Of a stretch of 55,202 bases of DNA, positions 42,043 through 51,259 are shown piece after piece. The stretch covers positions 1-55,202 of the forward strand of contig CAIWHP010000111.1 in NCBI GenBank assembly GCA_903912445.1. The letters run 5' to 3'. Made by a program: the position numbers and the translations under genes. This stretch comes from an uncultured Lentisphaerota bacterium. GTDB lineage: Bacteria > Verrucomicrobiota > Kiritimatiellia > CAIQIC01. The notes under the pieces are model-generated. The model was not told where the DNA came from and searched no databases. It saw nothing but the letters and a program-made list of their open reading frames with translations. The number at the start of each line of letters is the position of its first letter. Within the stretch, counting starts at the first letter, position 1.

Positions 42043-42891
42043 TCAGCGTTGGTAGAGGCCGGGGTCCAGGAACGGCAGGTCGAGTTCCGGCTTGAACTTC
42101 GCGCACTGGCTGTAGAACGCCAGCGGGTTGTCGAACAGCAATTTTTGGACCTGGTGCTCCGTGAACCCCTGTTGCTGCATGAAGCGCGCGACCTTCGGCA
42201 GGCTGCACGGATCGCTGACGCCCCAGTCGGCGGAACTGTTCACCAGCACCTGCTCCAGCCCCCACTTCTTGAGGATATCCACCACGCGCTCGGGATTGAG
42301 CTTCGAGTGGGGATAGACCGTCAGCCCGCACCACACCTGGCGCTTGCGGCTGAGGTCCATCGTCTGCTCGGTGTTGTGGTCCAGGATGATCCGGTCGTCC
42401 TCGTAGTTCAGCTCGCGCAGGATGGCCAGCGTGCGCTCGACGCCCTTGCGTTTGCTAACCTCCGGCGTGTCGTGCGGCGCATGGATGATCACGAGCATCC
42501 GGCGCGCCTTGGCCAGCTCGAGCTGGCGCTGAAAGATCTGCTCCTCGGCCGGCGTGATCTTGTTGAACCCGATCTCCCCGATCGCGACGCAGCGCGGGTG
42601 GTCGAGATAGGGCGCCATCCCGTCGAGCACCGCGTTGGCCAGGCCGGTGTCCTCCGCCTCCTTCGGATTGACCGCGACGGCGGCATAGTGGTCGATGCCG
42701 TAACGCTTCGCGCGCCCGGTCTCGAAATCGAGGATGAGCTGGAAATAATCCCAGAATGTCCCCGCGTAGCGCCGCGAAGCGCCCAGCCAGAACGACGGCT
42801 CCACCGTCGCGCGGATGCCCTCGCGGTACATCGCCGTATAGTCGTCCGTCGTCCGCGAGTACATGTGGATGTGGGGCTCGATGATGGTCAT
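42043..42891 (-). CDS. TatD-like metal-dependent hydrolase
   Basis: Amidohydrolase-superfamily TIM-barrel hydrolase (282 aa) of the TatD-like kind. Metal ligands: E-P-H-I-H-M (HxH) at the N-terminus, A-I-G-E-I-G-F (Glu), V-I-I-H-A-P-H (His), I-I-L-D-H-N-T-E (second His) and N-S-S-A-D-W-G (final Asp). TatD proteins are 3'-5' DNases in E. coli, but distant members are predicted sugar or aldehyde-type hydrolases, so substrate is open. The start overlaps the ruvB stop (ATGA), so it is coupled to the Holliday-junction genes, which would suit a nuclease role (inference). Confidence 0.88.
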   Translation of the reverse strand: MTIIEPHIHMYSRTTDDYTAMYREGIRATVEPSFWLGASRRYAGTFWDYFQLILDFETGRAKRYGIDHYAAVAVNPKEAEDTGLANAVLDGMAPYLDHPRCVAIGEIGFNKITPAEEQIFQRQLELAKARRMLVIIHAPHDTPEVSKRKGVERTLAILRELNYEDDRIILDHNTEQTMDLSRKRQVWCGLTVYPHSKLNPERVVDILKKWGLEQVLVNSSADWGVSDPCSLPKVARFMQQQGFTEHQVQKLLFDNPLAFYSQCAKFKPELDLPFLDPGLYQR

Positions 42892-43919
42892 GTGGCACCT
42901 TGGGCTGGGGACGCGGCCGGTTTTCCGGCAGGCTTCAGGCCGAACTTGGCGTAGGCGCGGTCGGTGGCCACGCGGCCCTGCGGCGTGCGGTGGAGATAGC
43001 CTTCCATGATCAGGTACGGCTCGTAGACCTCCTCGATCGTGTCGGCCTCCTCGCCCACCGAGACCGCGAGCGAGCTGAGGCCCACCGGCCCGCCGGCGAA
43101 CTTCTGGATGATCGCCTCCAGGATCCGCTTGTCCATCTCGTCGAGGCCGTGCTCGTCAATCTCGAGCATTGCCAGCGCCCGGTCGGCGACGTCCGCGGTG
43201 ATCTTGTTGCCGGCCTTGACCTGCGCATAGTCGCGGACCCAGCGCAGCAGGCTGTTCGCGATGCGTGGCGTGCCGCGGGCCCGCCCGGCGATCTCGCGCG
43301 CGCCGGCGGCGTCCACGTCCACGTTCAGGATGCGCGCCGAGCGGGTGATGATCGACTGCAGCTCCTGGGCGTCATAGTAGTCCAGCCGCGCGGACAGCCC
43401 GAAGCGCGAACGCAGCGGTGCGGTCAGCAGGCCGCTGCGCGTCGTCGCGCCGATCAGCGTGAACTTCGGCAGGTTGAGCCGGACGCTGCGCGCGTGCGGC
43501 CCCTGGTCGATCATGATGTCCAGGACAAAGTCCTCCATCGCCGAATAGAGATATTCCTCCACCGCCTTCTGCATCCGGTGGATTTCGTCGATGAAGATCA
43601 CGTCGCCGCGCTCCATGCTGGTCAGCAGGCCCGCGAGGTCGCCGGGCTTGTCGATCACCGGCCCGCTCGTCGCCTTGAGGTTCGCGCCCATCGCCTCGGC
43701 AAGGATGTGCGCCAGCGTCGTCTTGCCCAAGCCCGGCGGGCCCGAGAGCAGCACGTGGTCGAGCACGTCGCCCCGGCCCTTCGCCGCCTCGACGAACAGC
43801 TCCAGCCGGGCGCGCACCTTCTGCTGCCCGACGAAATCGGCAAAGCGCGACGGCCGCAGGCTCAGGTCGAACTCCGGGTCCTTCTGGTTCAAGGTCTCGC
43901 TGACAAAATGTTCGCTCAT
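42888..43919 (-). CDS. ruvB: Holliday junction branch migration helicase RuvB
   Basis: AAA+ motor of the RuvAB complex (343 aa). F-V-G-Q-Q-K-V-R is the N-terminal contact, Walker [13 protein letters not shown], Walker [10 protein letters not shown], sensor 1 I-G-A-T-T-R, and a winged-helix C-terminus with R-T-P-Q-G-R. The order ruvA-ruvB with 14 bases between fits the common ruv operon; ruvC is not present in the window. ATGA overlap with the TatD-like gene downstream. Confidence 0.97.
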   Translation of the reverse strand: MSEHFVSETLNQKDPEFDLSLRPSRFADFVGQQKVRARLELFVEAAKGRGDVLDHVLLSGPPGLGKTTLAHILAEAMGANLKATSGPVIDKPGDLAGLLTSMERGDVIFIDEIHRMQKAVEEYLYSAMEDFVLDIMIDQGPHARSVRLNLPKFTLIGATTRSGLLTAPLRSRFGLSARLDYYDAQELQSIITRSARILNVDVDAAGAREIAGRARGTPRIANSLLRWVRDYAQVKAGNKITADVADRALAMLEIDEHGLDEMDKRILEAIIQKFAGGPVGLSSLAVSVGEEADTIEEVYEPYLIMEGYLHRTPQGRVATDRAYAKFGLKPAGKPAASPAQGAT

Positions 43920-43933
43920 GTTTCCAATCTTTC

Positions 43934-44530
43934 TTAACCGGAGAGCGCGGCGCGGACGACATCCTCGACGGTGGCGGAAGGCTTGAGCCGGGGCAGGATG
44001 TCGCGGACGCGCTGCTGGGCGTCGAGTTGTTTATAGCCGAGCGAGATCAGCGCGAGCATCGCGTCGCGGGTGCGCAGGTCGCCGGGCAGGGCCTCCGGCG
44101 CGCCGGCCACGGCCTCGAGCGCGTCGCCCGCGCTCAGCTTGTGGCGCAGCTCGACGACGATCCGCTCGGCCGTCTTCTTGCCGACGCCGGAGATCGAGCT
44201 CAGCCGCTTCACGTCGCCCTCGACCACGGCGGCCTTGAGGTCGCGGACGCTCAGGCCGCTCAGGGCGCTCAGCGCGGTCTTGGGGCCGATGCCGCTGATG
44301 CCAAGCAGCATCTCGAACAGGCTGCGCTCGGCCTCCGTGACAAAGCCATAGAGGTTGTGCAGGTCCTCGCGCAGGTGATCGTGCGTCAGGAGGCGGCAGG
44401 GCGCCTGCGTCGCGGGCAGCCGGTCAAAGCTGCTCAGCGGGATGAAGACCTCGTAGCCGACGCCGTGGACATCGAGCACAACGCGCGTGGGCTGCTTTTC
44501 GACCAGCGTGCCTTCCAGAAAAGTGATCAT
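43934..44530 (-). CDS. ruvA: Holliday junction DNA-binding protein RuvA
   Basis: Tetrameric junction-recognition subunit (198 aa). Start [12 protein letters not shown] is the family start. OB domain 1-65, helix-hairpin-helix motifs in [15 protein letters not shown] and [12 protein letters not shown], and the C-terminal three-helix RuvB-binding domain ([12 protein letters not shown]). The gene lies 37 bases downstream of the csgG-like gene on the same strand. Confidence 0.96.
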   Translation of the reverse strand: MITFLEGTLVEKQPTRVVLDVHGVGYEVFIPLSSFDRLPATQAPCRLLTHDHLREDLHNLYGFVTEAERSLFEMLLGISGIGPKTALSALSGLSVRDLKAAVVEGDVKRLSSISGVGKKTAERIVVELRHKLSAGDALEAVAGAPEALPGDLRTRDAMLALISLGYKQLDAQQRVRDILPRLKPSATVEDVVRAALSG

Positions 44531-44567
44531 AGGGAAAACCTGAAACCTGAAACGTGAAACCGGATGC

Positions 44568-45524
44568 TCATGGCACGGCCACCTTGTCGAGGACATGCCC
44601 CCGCGCCGCGAGGCCTTGCAGCAGCTTGGCGTGGGCGGACTGCGGCAGGACCTCCGTCACGCGCACGCGCCCGACCACCTCGCCGGCGGGCCGTTCGATG
44701 ACGTTGCCGGTGACCGGGTCGGTGACGATGCGCGGCAGGTCGCGCACGCAGAACTCGTCGCCCACCTTGACGCCGGCATTGGCGCCGCCATTGACGACCA
44801 CGAGCGTGCCCTCGCGCAGGTCGGTGACCTCGGCGACGCGCGGCGCCCAGAAGTCGATCGGCAGCGCGCCGATGAGCCGGCGCACGGCACGGTCCAGGGC
44901 CCACTCGGTGGCCTTGCCCAGCGGCGTGCGGAAGAAGCTGTCGCCGCCGAAGGTGACCTGCTTGTAGGAGATCGCCGCGCCACCGCCGCTGGAAGCCACC
45001 GTCCCGTCGGACTGCACCGCGGCGAGCACCTCGCCGTTCTCGATGTCATAGATCTTGACGGTCAGCGCAACGCGCGCCCGGTTGCCGCGCCCGAAGATGC
45101 GCAGGAACGATGACCAGAAGCCCGCCGAGCCTTCCTCGATGACGGTGAAGTCGTTGATCGTGCCGCGCATCAGGAATTGCGCGTTCTTCAGGCGGCCCCG
45201 CTGCGCGCGGCCCTCGGGCCGGAAATGCCCGCTGCCCTGCCGCTCGAGTTCCTCAAGCACGTCCCTGAGGTGCTGGCGCTCAAGCACGGCCACCTTGCGC
45301 GTGTCCATCAGGCGCGCGACGAGCAGGTCGGCCATGCCGCCGCTCAAATTCCATTGTCCGGCCCAGCTCGCGCGGTTCTCGAAGTCCATGACGGCGACCA
45401 CCGGCGGCACCTCCTGGCCGTGGCGGTAGGGATAGAGCGGCGTGCCGTTGGCGGCCCGGCGCGGCGACTGGCAACCGGCCGCCGCGAGGGCGCAAACGAG
45501 CAGGGTTATGCGGATCCACAACAT
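44568..45524 (-). CDS. CsgG-family lipoprotein
   Basis: Predicted outer-membrane lipoprotein of the CsgG/HfaB family (318 aa). Signal MLWIRITLLVCALA and lipobox A-A-A-G-C. The conserved CsgG region covers about 40-185: V-A-V-M-D-F-E-N-R, G-G-M-A-D-L-L-V-A-R-L, V-A-V-L-E-R-Q-H-L-R-D-V-L-E-E-L and F-L-M-R-G-T-I-N-D-F. The C-terminal third contains a beta-rich extension (V-G-D-E-F-C-V-R-D, V-G-R-V-R-V-T-E-V). CsgG in curli systems is a secretion channel, but many single family members are of unknown role; no curli genes adjoin. Upstream of ruvAB. Confidence 0.87.
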   Translation of the reverse strand: MLWIRITLLVCALAAAGCQSPRRAANGTPLYPYRHGQEVPPVVAVMDFENRASWAGQWNLSGGMADLLVARLMDTRKVAVLERQHLRDVLEELERQGSGHFRPEGRAQRGRLKNAQFLMRGTINDFTVIEEGSAGFWSSFLRIFGRGNRARVALTVKIYDIENGEVLAAVQSDGTVASSGGGAAISYKQVTFGGDSFFRTPLGKATEWALDRAVRRLIGALPIDFWAPRVAEVTDLREGTLVVVNGGANAGVKVGDEFCVRDLPRIVTDPVTGNVIERPAGEVVGRVRVTEVLPQSAHAKLLQGLAARGHVLDKVAVP

Positions 45525-45601
45525 GGTGCGCGCATGGTAGAGCGCGGCGCGGCGCGGGTCAAGCAACGCCAAAACGCCACCGCCAAAACGCCCCCACCGT
45601 C

Positions 45602-45656
45602 TTTCCCGGACCAGGGAAACCAAGGCCGCCAGGTCTGCCGGTCCTTGGGGAAAGCC
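45602..45656. repeat. GC-rich variant of the palindrome pair
   Basis: TTTCCCGGACCAGGGAAA (45602-45619) has perfect 6-base arms around GGACCA; a second half-like GGTCCTTGGGGAAA lies at about 45640-45653. The overall pattern, TTTCC...GGAAA in a pair, matches the family, though the AAG/CTT core is not kept. Confidence 0.35.
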
Positions 45657-45855
45657 GCCGCGCCAGGGCCCACGGCCGGGCGAGCGGAGCCGTGAAAAGC
45701 ATGGGTGCCTGCTGCCGGGTGGCCAGGGTCGCTCCTCGGCGCTCTGGCCTACAAGGCCGCGATGAAGAACGGCAGCGGCACCCGCTCGACCCGGGGCTGG
45801 TGCCGCCGCCCCGGCAAGCTGGAACCGGCCCCGGGCCCTCACGCCGGACAAGGGA

Positions 45856-45885
45856 TTGAACAAACCACGGAACGCGTGATATAGT
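45856..45885 (+). promoter_or_regulatory. putative promoter of the secreted/lipoprotein gene pair
   Basis: TTGAAC (45856-45861), an 18-base spacer and TATAGT (45880-45885, 5 of 6). The predicted leader is about 32 bases, with an AGGAAG ribosome site before the ATG at 45924. Confidence 0.45.
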
Positions 45886-45923
45886 CCGGCGCGTTTCACG
45901 AGATGCGCAAAGGAAGCTTGACC

Positions 45924-46532
45924 ATGAAAAAATATTTCGGGTTGATGGCGGCGGGCTGGCTGGCGGCGGGCATGGCGGCGTGGGCGGGGGACACCGTGGT
46001 CGTCGCACCGGCGCGCACGAGCGTGATCCAGGTGGGGCTGGACCTGGTGGCGCGCCACGGCGTGACGCTGGTGAGCTACCAGGGCGAGGCCACCACGGCC
46101 AAGCCGTTGATCCACGTCTGGAACGGCACGGGCTGGGATTTCCTGCCGCTCGTCGAGTTTGTGGCCGGCAACTTCCTGACGGCCAAGCCGGCGCAGACGC
46201 TCGTCATCGGCGACGAGAAAATTGTGCCGGAGGCTTTCGCGCCGATGAGCGCGTGGGCGGGCAAGCTGAAAAAAATACCCGGCCTCAGCATGCCGGAGAT
46301 CCTGAACGTGGCGGGCGAGGCCCTGAAGTTTCAGCGCACGGACTGGCAGTGGTTCTCCACCCGCTACAACATGAAGGTCGAGGACATCAACGCGGCCGCA
46401 CGCCAGGACAGCATCTACAAGCACAAGGTCGGCGAACCGATCACACTCCGCCGCCGGGGCGAGCCCAAGGCGTCCTCCACCACCACCCCGCCCGCCGCGA
46501 TCGTCGAACCGACGGCGCCGGCCGTAAAATAA
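45924..46532 (+). CDS. secreted protein of unknown function
   Basis: A 202-aa exported protein with signal MKKYFGLMAAGWLAAGMAAWA. The mature chain has a beta-rich first half (V-V-A-P-A-R-T-S-V-I-Q-V-G-L-D-L-V, then H-V-W-N-G-T-G-W-D-F-L-P) and a helical part with R-T-D-W-Q-W-F-S-T-R-Y-N-M-K-V-E-D-I-N-A-A-A-R. The last 25 residues are Ser/Thr/Pro-rich. An AGGAAG ribosome site precedes the chosen ATG. No family recognised. It is followed 10 bases later by a small lipoprotein, and the two probably share the promoter at 45856-45885. Confidence 0.8.
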   Translation: MKKYFGLMAAGWLAAGMAAWAGDTVVVAPARTSVIQVGLDLVARHGVTLVSYQGEATTAKPLIHVWNGTGWDFLPLVEFVAGNFLTAKPAQTLVIGDEKIVPEAFAPMSAWAGKLKKIPGLSMPEILNVAGEALKFQRTDWQWFSTRYNMKVEDINAAARQDSIYKHKVGEPITLRRRGEPKASSTTTPPAAIVEPTAPAVK

Positions 46533-46542
46533 TGCGACCGGC

Positions 46543-46914
46543 ATGAACCCTCAGGGCCAGGCACTTGGTTGGCGGACACACTTGAGCGCGGCCTTGGCCG
46601 CGCTCGTGCTATGGGCGGGCGCGGGCTGCGTCCGCGTCCCGACGGACGCCGAGAAGCACAAGATCGTGACGCACCTGATCACCGCCACGGCGAACGGCCA
46701 GACGCTCCTGCGCTGGGATTCGCAAAAAGACCTGATCTACACCGTCCTCGTGGGCGACCGCTTTACGGCGACGCAATGGACGCCGCTGCCGAACGGCGCC
46801 AACTTGCGCGGCACCGGCGCACCGATCGAGATGAGCATCCCGGAGAATCCGAACCGCGTGCGGACCTACAAGTTGATGGCCGTGCCGGTGCCGCCCGCCG
46901 ACGCCAAACGCTGA
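46543..46914 (+). CDS. small lipoprotein of unknown function
   Basis: A 123-aa predicted lipoprotein: signal A-L-A-A-L-V-L-W and lipobox A-G-A-G-C (Cys29). The mature chain is short and beta-rich (G-Q-T-L-L-R-W-D-S-Q-K-D-L-I-Y-T-V-L-V-G-D), resembling fibronectin-type III strands, with an N-P-N-R-V-R-T-Y-K-L motif near the end. No family recognised. Co-directional with the secreted gene upstream and convergent with the nuclease-like gene (10-base gap). Confidence 0.78.
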   Translation: MNPQGQALGWRTHLSAALAALVLWAGAGCVRVPTDAEKHKIVTHLITATANGQTLLRWDSQKDLIYTVLVGDRFTATQWTPLPNGANLRGTGAPIEMSIPENPNRVRTYKLMAVPVPPADAKR

Positions 46915-46923
46915 GCCCCCCCC

Positions 46924-47919
46924 CTACCCGCCCGCCGCCGCCTGGCCGCGCTCGTGCGCCTTGAAAACGGCCATGATCGGCCGGTGGTCGGAACCGCGCA
47001 ACATGAGCGGATGCCGGATGGCATAGGTTTTTTCGCGCACCAACTCCGGCTGCATCCCGCGGCTGACCAGGATGTAGTCCAGCCGCCCGTATTCATCCCC
47101 CTGCGCCGCGCAATGCGTCCACACATCGCCCCAGGCATCCGCCGGGCGCACATCCTCCAGACACGGCAGGCGCCCGCCCCGGACCTCGTGCAACGCCGCG
47201 GACTCCGGCGCGTCGTTCAAGTCGCCGACGACGAGCAGGTTGAGCGCCGGAGCCCCCTTGAGCGCGGCCCGGACGTGGTTGTTGAGCAGCCGCGCCTCGT
47301 TGCGCCGCATCTCGGTCTGCCCGAGCTGGTGGAACACCTTCGATTTCAGGTGCGCGACCAGGATCCGGAAGGTGTAGTCCCGATTGACCGCGATCGTCAC
47401 ATCGAGGAAGCCGCGCGCTACAGGCACCTGCGCGGCGCCGATGCGATAGACGTCGTTGGTGTGCGGCTCGCGGGCACTGATCGGGAAGCGGCTCAAGAGC
47501 GCGAGGTTCGCCTGCTGCCGCCCGCGCTGCACATACTCGGCGTGGGGATAGTCGAGGCCGTGGCTTTTCAGCTCCGCGCGGAAGCTGGCGAAAAACTCGG
47601 GTCCGCCCATCTCCTGGAGGGCGAGCACCGCGGGCCGCTCCGCGGCCAGCACGGCGACGAGGGCGGCCCGTTCGGCCTCCGGCTTGGGATCAGCCTGCGG
47701 GCCGCCGCCCTCGCGGTCTTCAGCGCCGTAGAGCCGCAGGTTATAGGTCATCACGGAAAACTCGCCGGCGTCCGGGCGCAGCGGGGCCGGGCGGGCATAG
47801 GCGGAAACGCCAGAAACCCGCGGCCCGCAGCCGGCCAGCAGCAGGGCCAGCAGCGTGGCGGGGACACAACGCGACAGCGGATCAGCGCTTGTAAGCCTGC
47901 TCAATACGCTGCGCCACAT
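46924..47919 (-). CDS. endonuclease/exonuclease/phosphatase-family lipoprotein
   Basis: Exported EEP-superfamily hydrolase (331 aa with the start used here). Motifs: F-S-V-M-T-Y-N-L-R-L-Y (Asn), L-A-L-Q-E-M-G-G (Glu), the His of A-H-L-K-S, G-D-L-N-D-A-P-E (DxN), R-L-D-Y-I-L-V-S and G-S-D-H-R-P-I-M (final Asp-His). Lipobox L-L-A-G-C places it in the envelope. The start is uncertain: an ATG at 47919 is in frame and overlaps the TPR gene by 38 bases, while a TTG at 47904 would also keep the signal. DNase, sphingomyelinase-like and phosphatase activities all occur in this fold. Confidence 0.85.
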   Translation of the reverse strand: MWRSVLSRLTSADPLSRCVPATLLALLLAGCGPRVSGVSAYARPAPLRPDAGEFSVMTYNLRLYGAEDREGGGPQADPKPEAERAALVAVLAAERPAVLALQEMGGPEFFASFRAELKSHGLDYPHAEYVQRGRQQANLALLSRFPISAREPHTNDVYRIGAAQVPVARGFLDVTIAVNRDYTFRILVAHLKSKVFHQLGQTEMRRNEARLLNNHVRAALKGAPALNLLVVGDLNDAPESAALHEVRGGRLPCLEDVRPADAWGDVWTHCAAQGDEYGRLDYILVSRGMQPELVREKTYAIRHPLMLRGSDHRPIMAVFKAHERGQAAAGG

Positions 47920-49258
47920 CCTTGTAACGGATGTCCACCCCATAAATCTCTTTGAAGCGCTCGACGGCCTTGTCGGTCTGCCCCATCGCGTCGTGCAGCA
48001 GGCCCATCTCATAGACGATGTCCTTCTTCGTATCGTCCATCAAGCTGAGCTCCTCGGCGGCCTTCTGGAGCTGCTCGAGCGCGATATCGTACTGCTTCTT
48101 GTTCTTGAAGCAGAGCGCGAGGTAATAGAGCGCCCGGGTGCGGCGCTGCGGATTGCGCTGCGCCAGCTGGAACCCCTCGATCGCCTCCGTGATCATGCCG
48201 CGCTCATAGTAGAGCACGCCCAACTCATAGTGGAATTGCAGGTCGTTCGGATAGCGCGTGACCAGCTCCTTGGCGTTGGCAAAGACATATTCGTCCTTGG
48301 CGTGCGTGTTGGTGGCGACGGCGGCCGTGTCGCCCGCCTCCTGGGCGGTCTCGATCGCCGCATCGTATTTCTGGATGGTGAGGGTGCTGATGGCGCGGTC
48401 CACCTGCGGATCGGCGCGGCCGGTGATCTTCTGGGCCTCGCGCAGCACGTCCAGCGCCTCGTCGAAGCGCTTGGCGCGCGCGCAGTGCTCGGCCAGCACG
48501 CGGCGGTAGTTGATGTTCTCCGGCTCCTTTTCGATGCGCTGGCGGAATTCCGTGATGAGCGAATCGAGGTCTGCGTCCGACTTGACAGCCTTGTTGTCCG
48601 TCTCGAGGCTCGCCGCTTCCTTCTTGTCCTTGATCAGCTCGCGGTGATCCTTGGCCGTCTCCCAGCCGCCCTTCTTCATCGTGTCGAGGGCGATGGAGTC
48701 CTTGTAGTTCTTGATCGAGACCGGATCGTTCGGCTTGAGCCGCGCGACCACCTCGTAGCACAGGCGCGCCTCCTGCGTCTTGCCGGTATCCTTGTAGAGC
48801 TGGCCCAGCTGGCGCAACAGCATGACATTCTCGGGGTCGTATTCGCGCGCCACCTCCAGCGTCTGGAGCGCCGCCTCGGGCAACCCGGCCCCCACCGCCG
48901 CCAGCGCAAACGTCTGGATGAACTGCGGCTGGAGCGGGTCGGCCTTGAGCAGCTTCTCCATCACCGCGAGCGCCTGGTCCGGCTTTTTCTTGAGCAACAA
49001 CTTCGCCTTGATCAGCCCCGGCAGGTTGGAGAGCATCGCGCTCATATGCTTGGAGGCCCCGCTCCCGGCATCCAAGAACTTGCGCACCTCGGCCGCGCGC
49101 AGATACTTGCGCGCCTTCAGCAGCCGCGGCTCCTGCTCCACCACCGCCTCAAACATGCTGATCGCGTAATCCAGGTTGTTGCGCTCGAACGCCGCAAAAC
49201 CTTTTTCGAACGTGTCGCGCAGACGCCGCGACACATCATCAAGCTGTACTTCGGCCAT
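47882..49258 (-). CDS. tetratricopeptide repeat protein
   Basis: A 458-aa protein with repeated TPR helices: A-F-E-R-N-N-L-D-Y-A-I-S-M-F-E at 22-36, several repeats at about 95-185, and a C-terminal set around 325-430 (L-G-V-L-Y-Y-E-R-G-M, then Y-Y-L-A-L-C-F-K-N-K-K-Q-Y-D-I-A-L-E-Q-L). No signal peptide or membrane helix; acidic-basic linker 195-235. It probably scaffolds a protein complex in the cytoplasm; partners unknown. Similar proteins occur widely in PVC bacteria (recollection). Lies downstream of the radical SAM gene on the same strand (55-base gap). Confidence 0.88.
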   Translation of the reverse strand: MAEVQLDDVSRRLRDTFEKGFAAFERNNLDYAISMFEAVVEQEPRLLKARKYLRAAEVRKFLDAGSGASKHMSAMLSNLPGLIKAKLLLKKKPDQALAVMEKLLKADPLQPQFIQTFALAAVGAGLPEAALQTLEVAREYDPENVMLLRQLGQLYKDTGKTQEARLCYEVVARLKPNDPVSIKNYKDSIALDTMKKGGWETAKDHRELIKDKKEAASLETDNKAVKSDADLDSLITEFRQRIEKEPENINYRRVLAEHCARAKRFDEALDVLREAQKITGRADPQVDRAISTLTIQKYDAAIETAQEAGDTAAVATNTHAKDEYVFANAKELVTRYPNDLQFHYELGVLYYERGMITEAIEGFQLAQRNPQRRTRALYYLALCFKNKKQYDIALEQLQKAAEELSLMDDTKKDIVYEMGLLHDAMGQTDKAVERFKEIYGVDIRYKDVAQRIEQAYKR

Positions 49259-49313
49259 GATTCCACTCCTTCAATTTGCGCAGACTGCTTATACCGCCGC
49301 CGCCGCCGCCGGG

Positions 49314-51113
49314 TCAAACAGTTTCCATGAACCAGCGGCGGACGGGCCAGTCGAGGCCGACGCCGTGCATATAATTGAAGATCGCCTTCCGCAGGACGCG
49401 GCCAATCCGTGTCCAGTCCGGCGCGCGGGCCTCGACAAACGGGATTTCGTTCAGGGCAAAACTTGTCTGGTACGGCAGGAGACGGAGGCCGTACCGCTCC
49501 GGTTCGCGGGCGATGGCGCTGTGCGCCGTCAGCGCAAAACGGTGCCAGTAAGCGGATTGAATCCAGCCGGCGGCAAACCAGCGGCGGACCACCTCCAGCC
49601 CCGCGCGGGTCTCGGGCAGCGTCTGCGTCGGGAAGCCGTACATCAGGTAGACGTGGACCAGGAGGCCGGCGTCCGCGCAGGCGCGGGCGACGCGCGCGGC
49701 CTGCGCAACGGTCACGCCCTTGTGCATCAGCCGCAGGGTACGGTCGTGTGCGGTCTCCAGTCCGGCGGTCACGGCGATACACCCGGCACGCGCCAGCTGG
49801 TGGCACAGGTCCGGCGTGAACGCGCGCTCAAAGCGGATATTCGCCCACCAGCGGATGCGGACGCCGCGCGCCAGCAACCGGCCGGCCAGCGCGGCGAGCA
49901 ACGCCGGCGGCGCGGCCTCGTCCACAAAATGGAAGGCGCTGACGCCGGTCTCGGCCTGCAACGCCTCGATGTGGTCCACCAGCCGGTCGGGCGTGCCCGG
50001 CGCGAACTCGCGGATGTAACCGAGGCCCGTGTCGCAGAACGCGCAGCGCCGCCAGTAGCAGCCGTGCGCGAGGGTCAGCCGGTTCCAGAAACCGTCCGAC
50101 CACAGCCGCAGCATCGGGTTCGGCTGCTCCAACAGCGCGAGGTAGCGGCGCGGCGCCAGCCCCGCGTAGCTCGGCGCGGGCAGGTCGCGGAAGCGCGGCG
50201 CGGCGGCCCCCGGCGCGTCGTGGAAGACCACGCGGCCCTGCTCGCGGACGAAGGTGCGGCAGAGCCGGTGCGCGCGGCGGCGCCCGCGCAGGTGCTCGAC
50301 GAGACAGGCCAGCGGCTGCTCGCCGTCATCGAGGGTGACGAAGTCCACCCAGTCGAACAGGCGCGGCTCGGCGATCTGGCGCAACTCGGTGTTCACATAG
50401 CCCCCGCCGAGCGCAATCCGCGTGTGCGGGGCGAGGCGGCGGATGGTCTGCGCGATGCGCAGCGCGCCATAGAGGTTGCCGGGGAACGGCACGGTCAGGC
50501 CGACGAGCGTGGGCCGCACGCGCCGGACGAGCCGGGCGGTCAGCTGGGCGAGCAGGCGGTCCACGAGCGTCGGCGGCGCGGCCAAGGCGGCGCGCAGTGG
50601 CTCAAACGAAGTCGCCGCAAGCGCGAGATGTTCGGCATAGCGTGCCAGCTCGAAGCGCTCATCCACCCCGTCGCGGATCACATCGGCCAGATCGTCGAGG
50701 AACAGGCTGGCGAGGTGCCGCGCGAACTCCTCCGGCGTGAGTTCGAGCCGTGCGCCCGTTGCCTCGAGCTGCGCAAAGCGCGGGCCTTCCGGCAGCCAGC
50801 GGCGCGTGAGGATCCGCGCGGCGTGCTGCGGCGCACGGCCCTGCAGGAACTGCACCGCAGCCTCCACGGCCGCGGCATAGCGCGCGTGGCGGGGCCGGAA
50901 ATATTGCACCGAGGGCGACGCCGAGCGCCGCGGCAGCGCGCGGGCCATGGCCTCCACGCCACGGCGCGAAAACAGGCGCAACGCGAGTTCCAAGGAGAGG
51001 TCCGCCTGCGTCACCGCGACGCCGCGCGCGCGCAGCCAGCCCGTCAGCCGCGGCGTCGCGGCATAGGACGCGTTCAGCTGCAGCATCGGCGGCGTGATCA
51101 ACAGGACGCTCAT
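49314..51113 (-). CDS. B12-binding-domain-like radical SAM protein
   Basis: Large radical SAM enzyme (599 aa). An N-terminal region (S-V-L-L-I-T-P-P-M-L) and a Rossmann-like B12-binding-type segment with G-L-T-V-P-F-P-G-N-L-Y and I-A-L-G-G-G-Y precede the radical SAM core. The cluster motif reads C-Y-W-R-R-C-A-F-C, i.e. CX4CX2C rather than CX3CX2C, preceded by L-A-H-G. Later G-L-E-T-A and Y-G-F-P-T-Q-T conform to the SAM-binding strands. No cobalamin-binding His (DxHxxG) was seen. Function unknown; related proteins modify RNAs, lipids or natural products. Start MSVLLITPP at 51113; it is divergent from panD. Confidence 0.85.
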   Translation of the reverse strand: MSVLLITPPMLQLNASYAATPRLTGWLRARGVAVTQADLSLELALRLFSRRGVEAMARALPRRSASPSVQYFRPRHARYAAAVEAAVQFLQGRAPQHAARILTRRWLPEGPRFAQLEATGARLELTPEEFARHLASLFLDDLADVIRDGVDERFELARYAEHLALAATSFEPLRAALAAPPTLVDRLLAQLTARLVRRVRPTLVGLTVPFPGNLYGALRIAQTIRRLAPHTRIALGGGYVNTELRQIAEPRLFDWVDFVTLDDGEQPLACLVEHLRGRRRAHRLCRTFVREQGRVVFHDAPGAAAPRFRDLPAPSYAGLAPRRYLALLEQPNPMLRLWSDGFWNRLTLAHGCYWRRCAFCDTGLGYIREFAPGTPDRLVDHIEALQAETGVSAFHFVDEAAPPALLAALAGRLLARGVRIRWWANIRFERAFTPDLCHQLARAGCIAVTAGLETAHDRTLRLMHKGVTVAQAARVARACADAGLLVHVYLMYGFPTQTLPETRAGLEVVRRWFAAGWIQSAYWHRFALTAHSAIAREPERYGLRLLPYQTSFALNEIPFVEARAPDWTRIGRVLRKAIFNYMHGVGLDWPVRRWFMETV

Positions 51114-51199
51114 GCGCCGTTGACCTACACCACGGCGCGGACGCCGTCCAGCCTGAACGCGCATCCGCTGTCCCCGAGAGGCGCCGGGGGGCGGCGTCC

Positions 51200-51249
51200 T
51201 TTTTGAAATACCGCGGGCTGGGAAAAATAATCTTCCAAGGTTTGGGGAA
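51200..51249. repeat. degenerate and intact palindrome copies before panD
   Basis: TTCCAAGGTTTGGGGAA (51233-51249) is a clear copy; a weaker TTTTTGAAA...GGGAAAAA stretch precedes it. They sit in the divergent gap between the radical SAM gene and panD, ending 11 bases before the panD start. Confidence 0.45.
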
Positions 51250-51259
51250 ATCGTTCAGG

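Larger units (their letters stand above)
45525..45923. other. 399-base divergent intergenic stretch
   Basis: Lies between the csgG-like gene and the plus-strand secreted gene. It contains two CGCCAAAACGCC units (45568, 45581), a palindrome of the dispersed family (45602-45619) and, near the right end, a promoter candidate (45856-45885). Remaining sequence is GC-rich without a supported coding frame. Confidence 0.45.

Noticed and set aside
51203-51259. Upstream start for panD
   Set aside because: It would add residues encoded by the palindromic repeat; known PanD proteins begin close to the L-K-S-K-I-H-R motif, as with the ATG at 51260.
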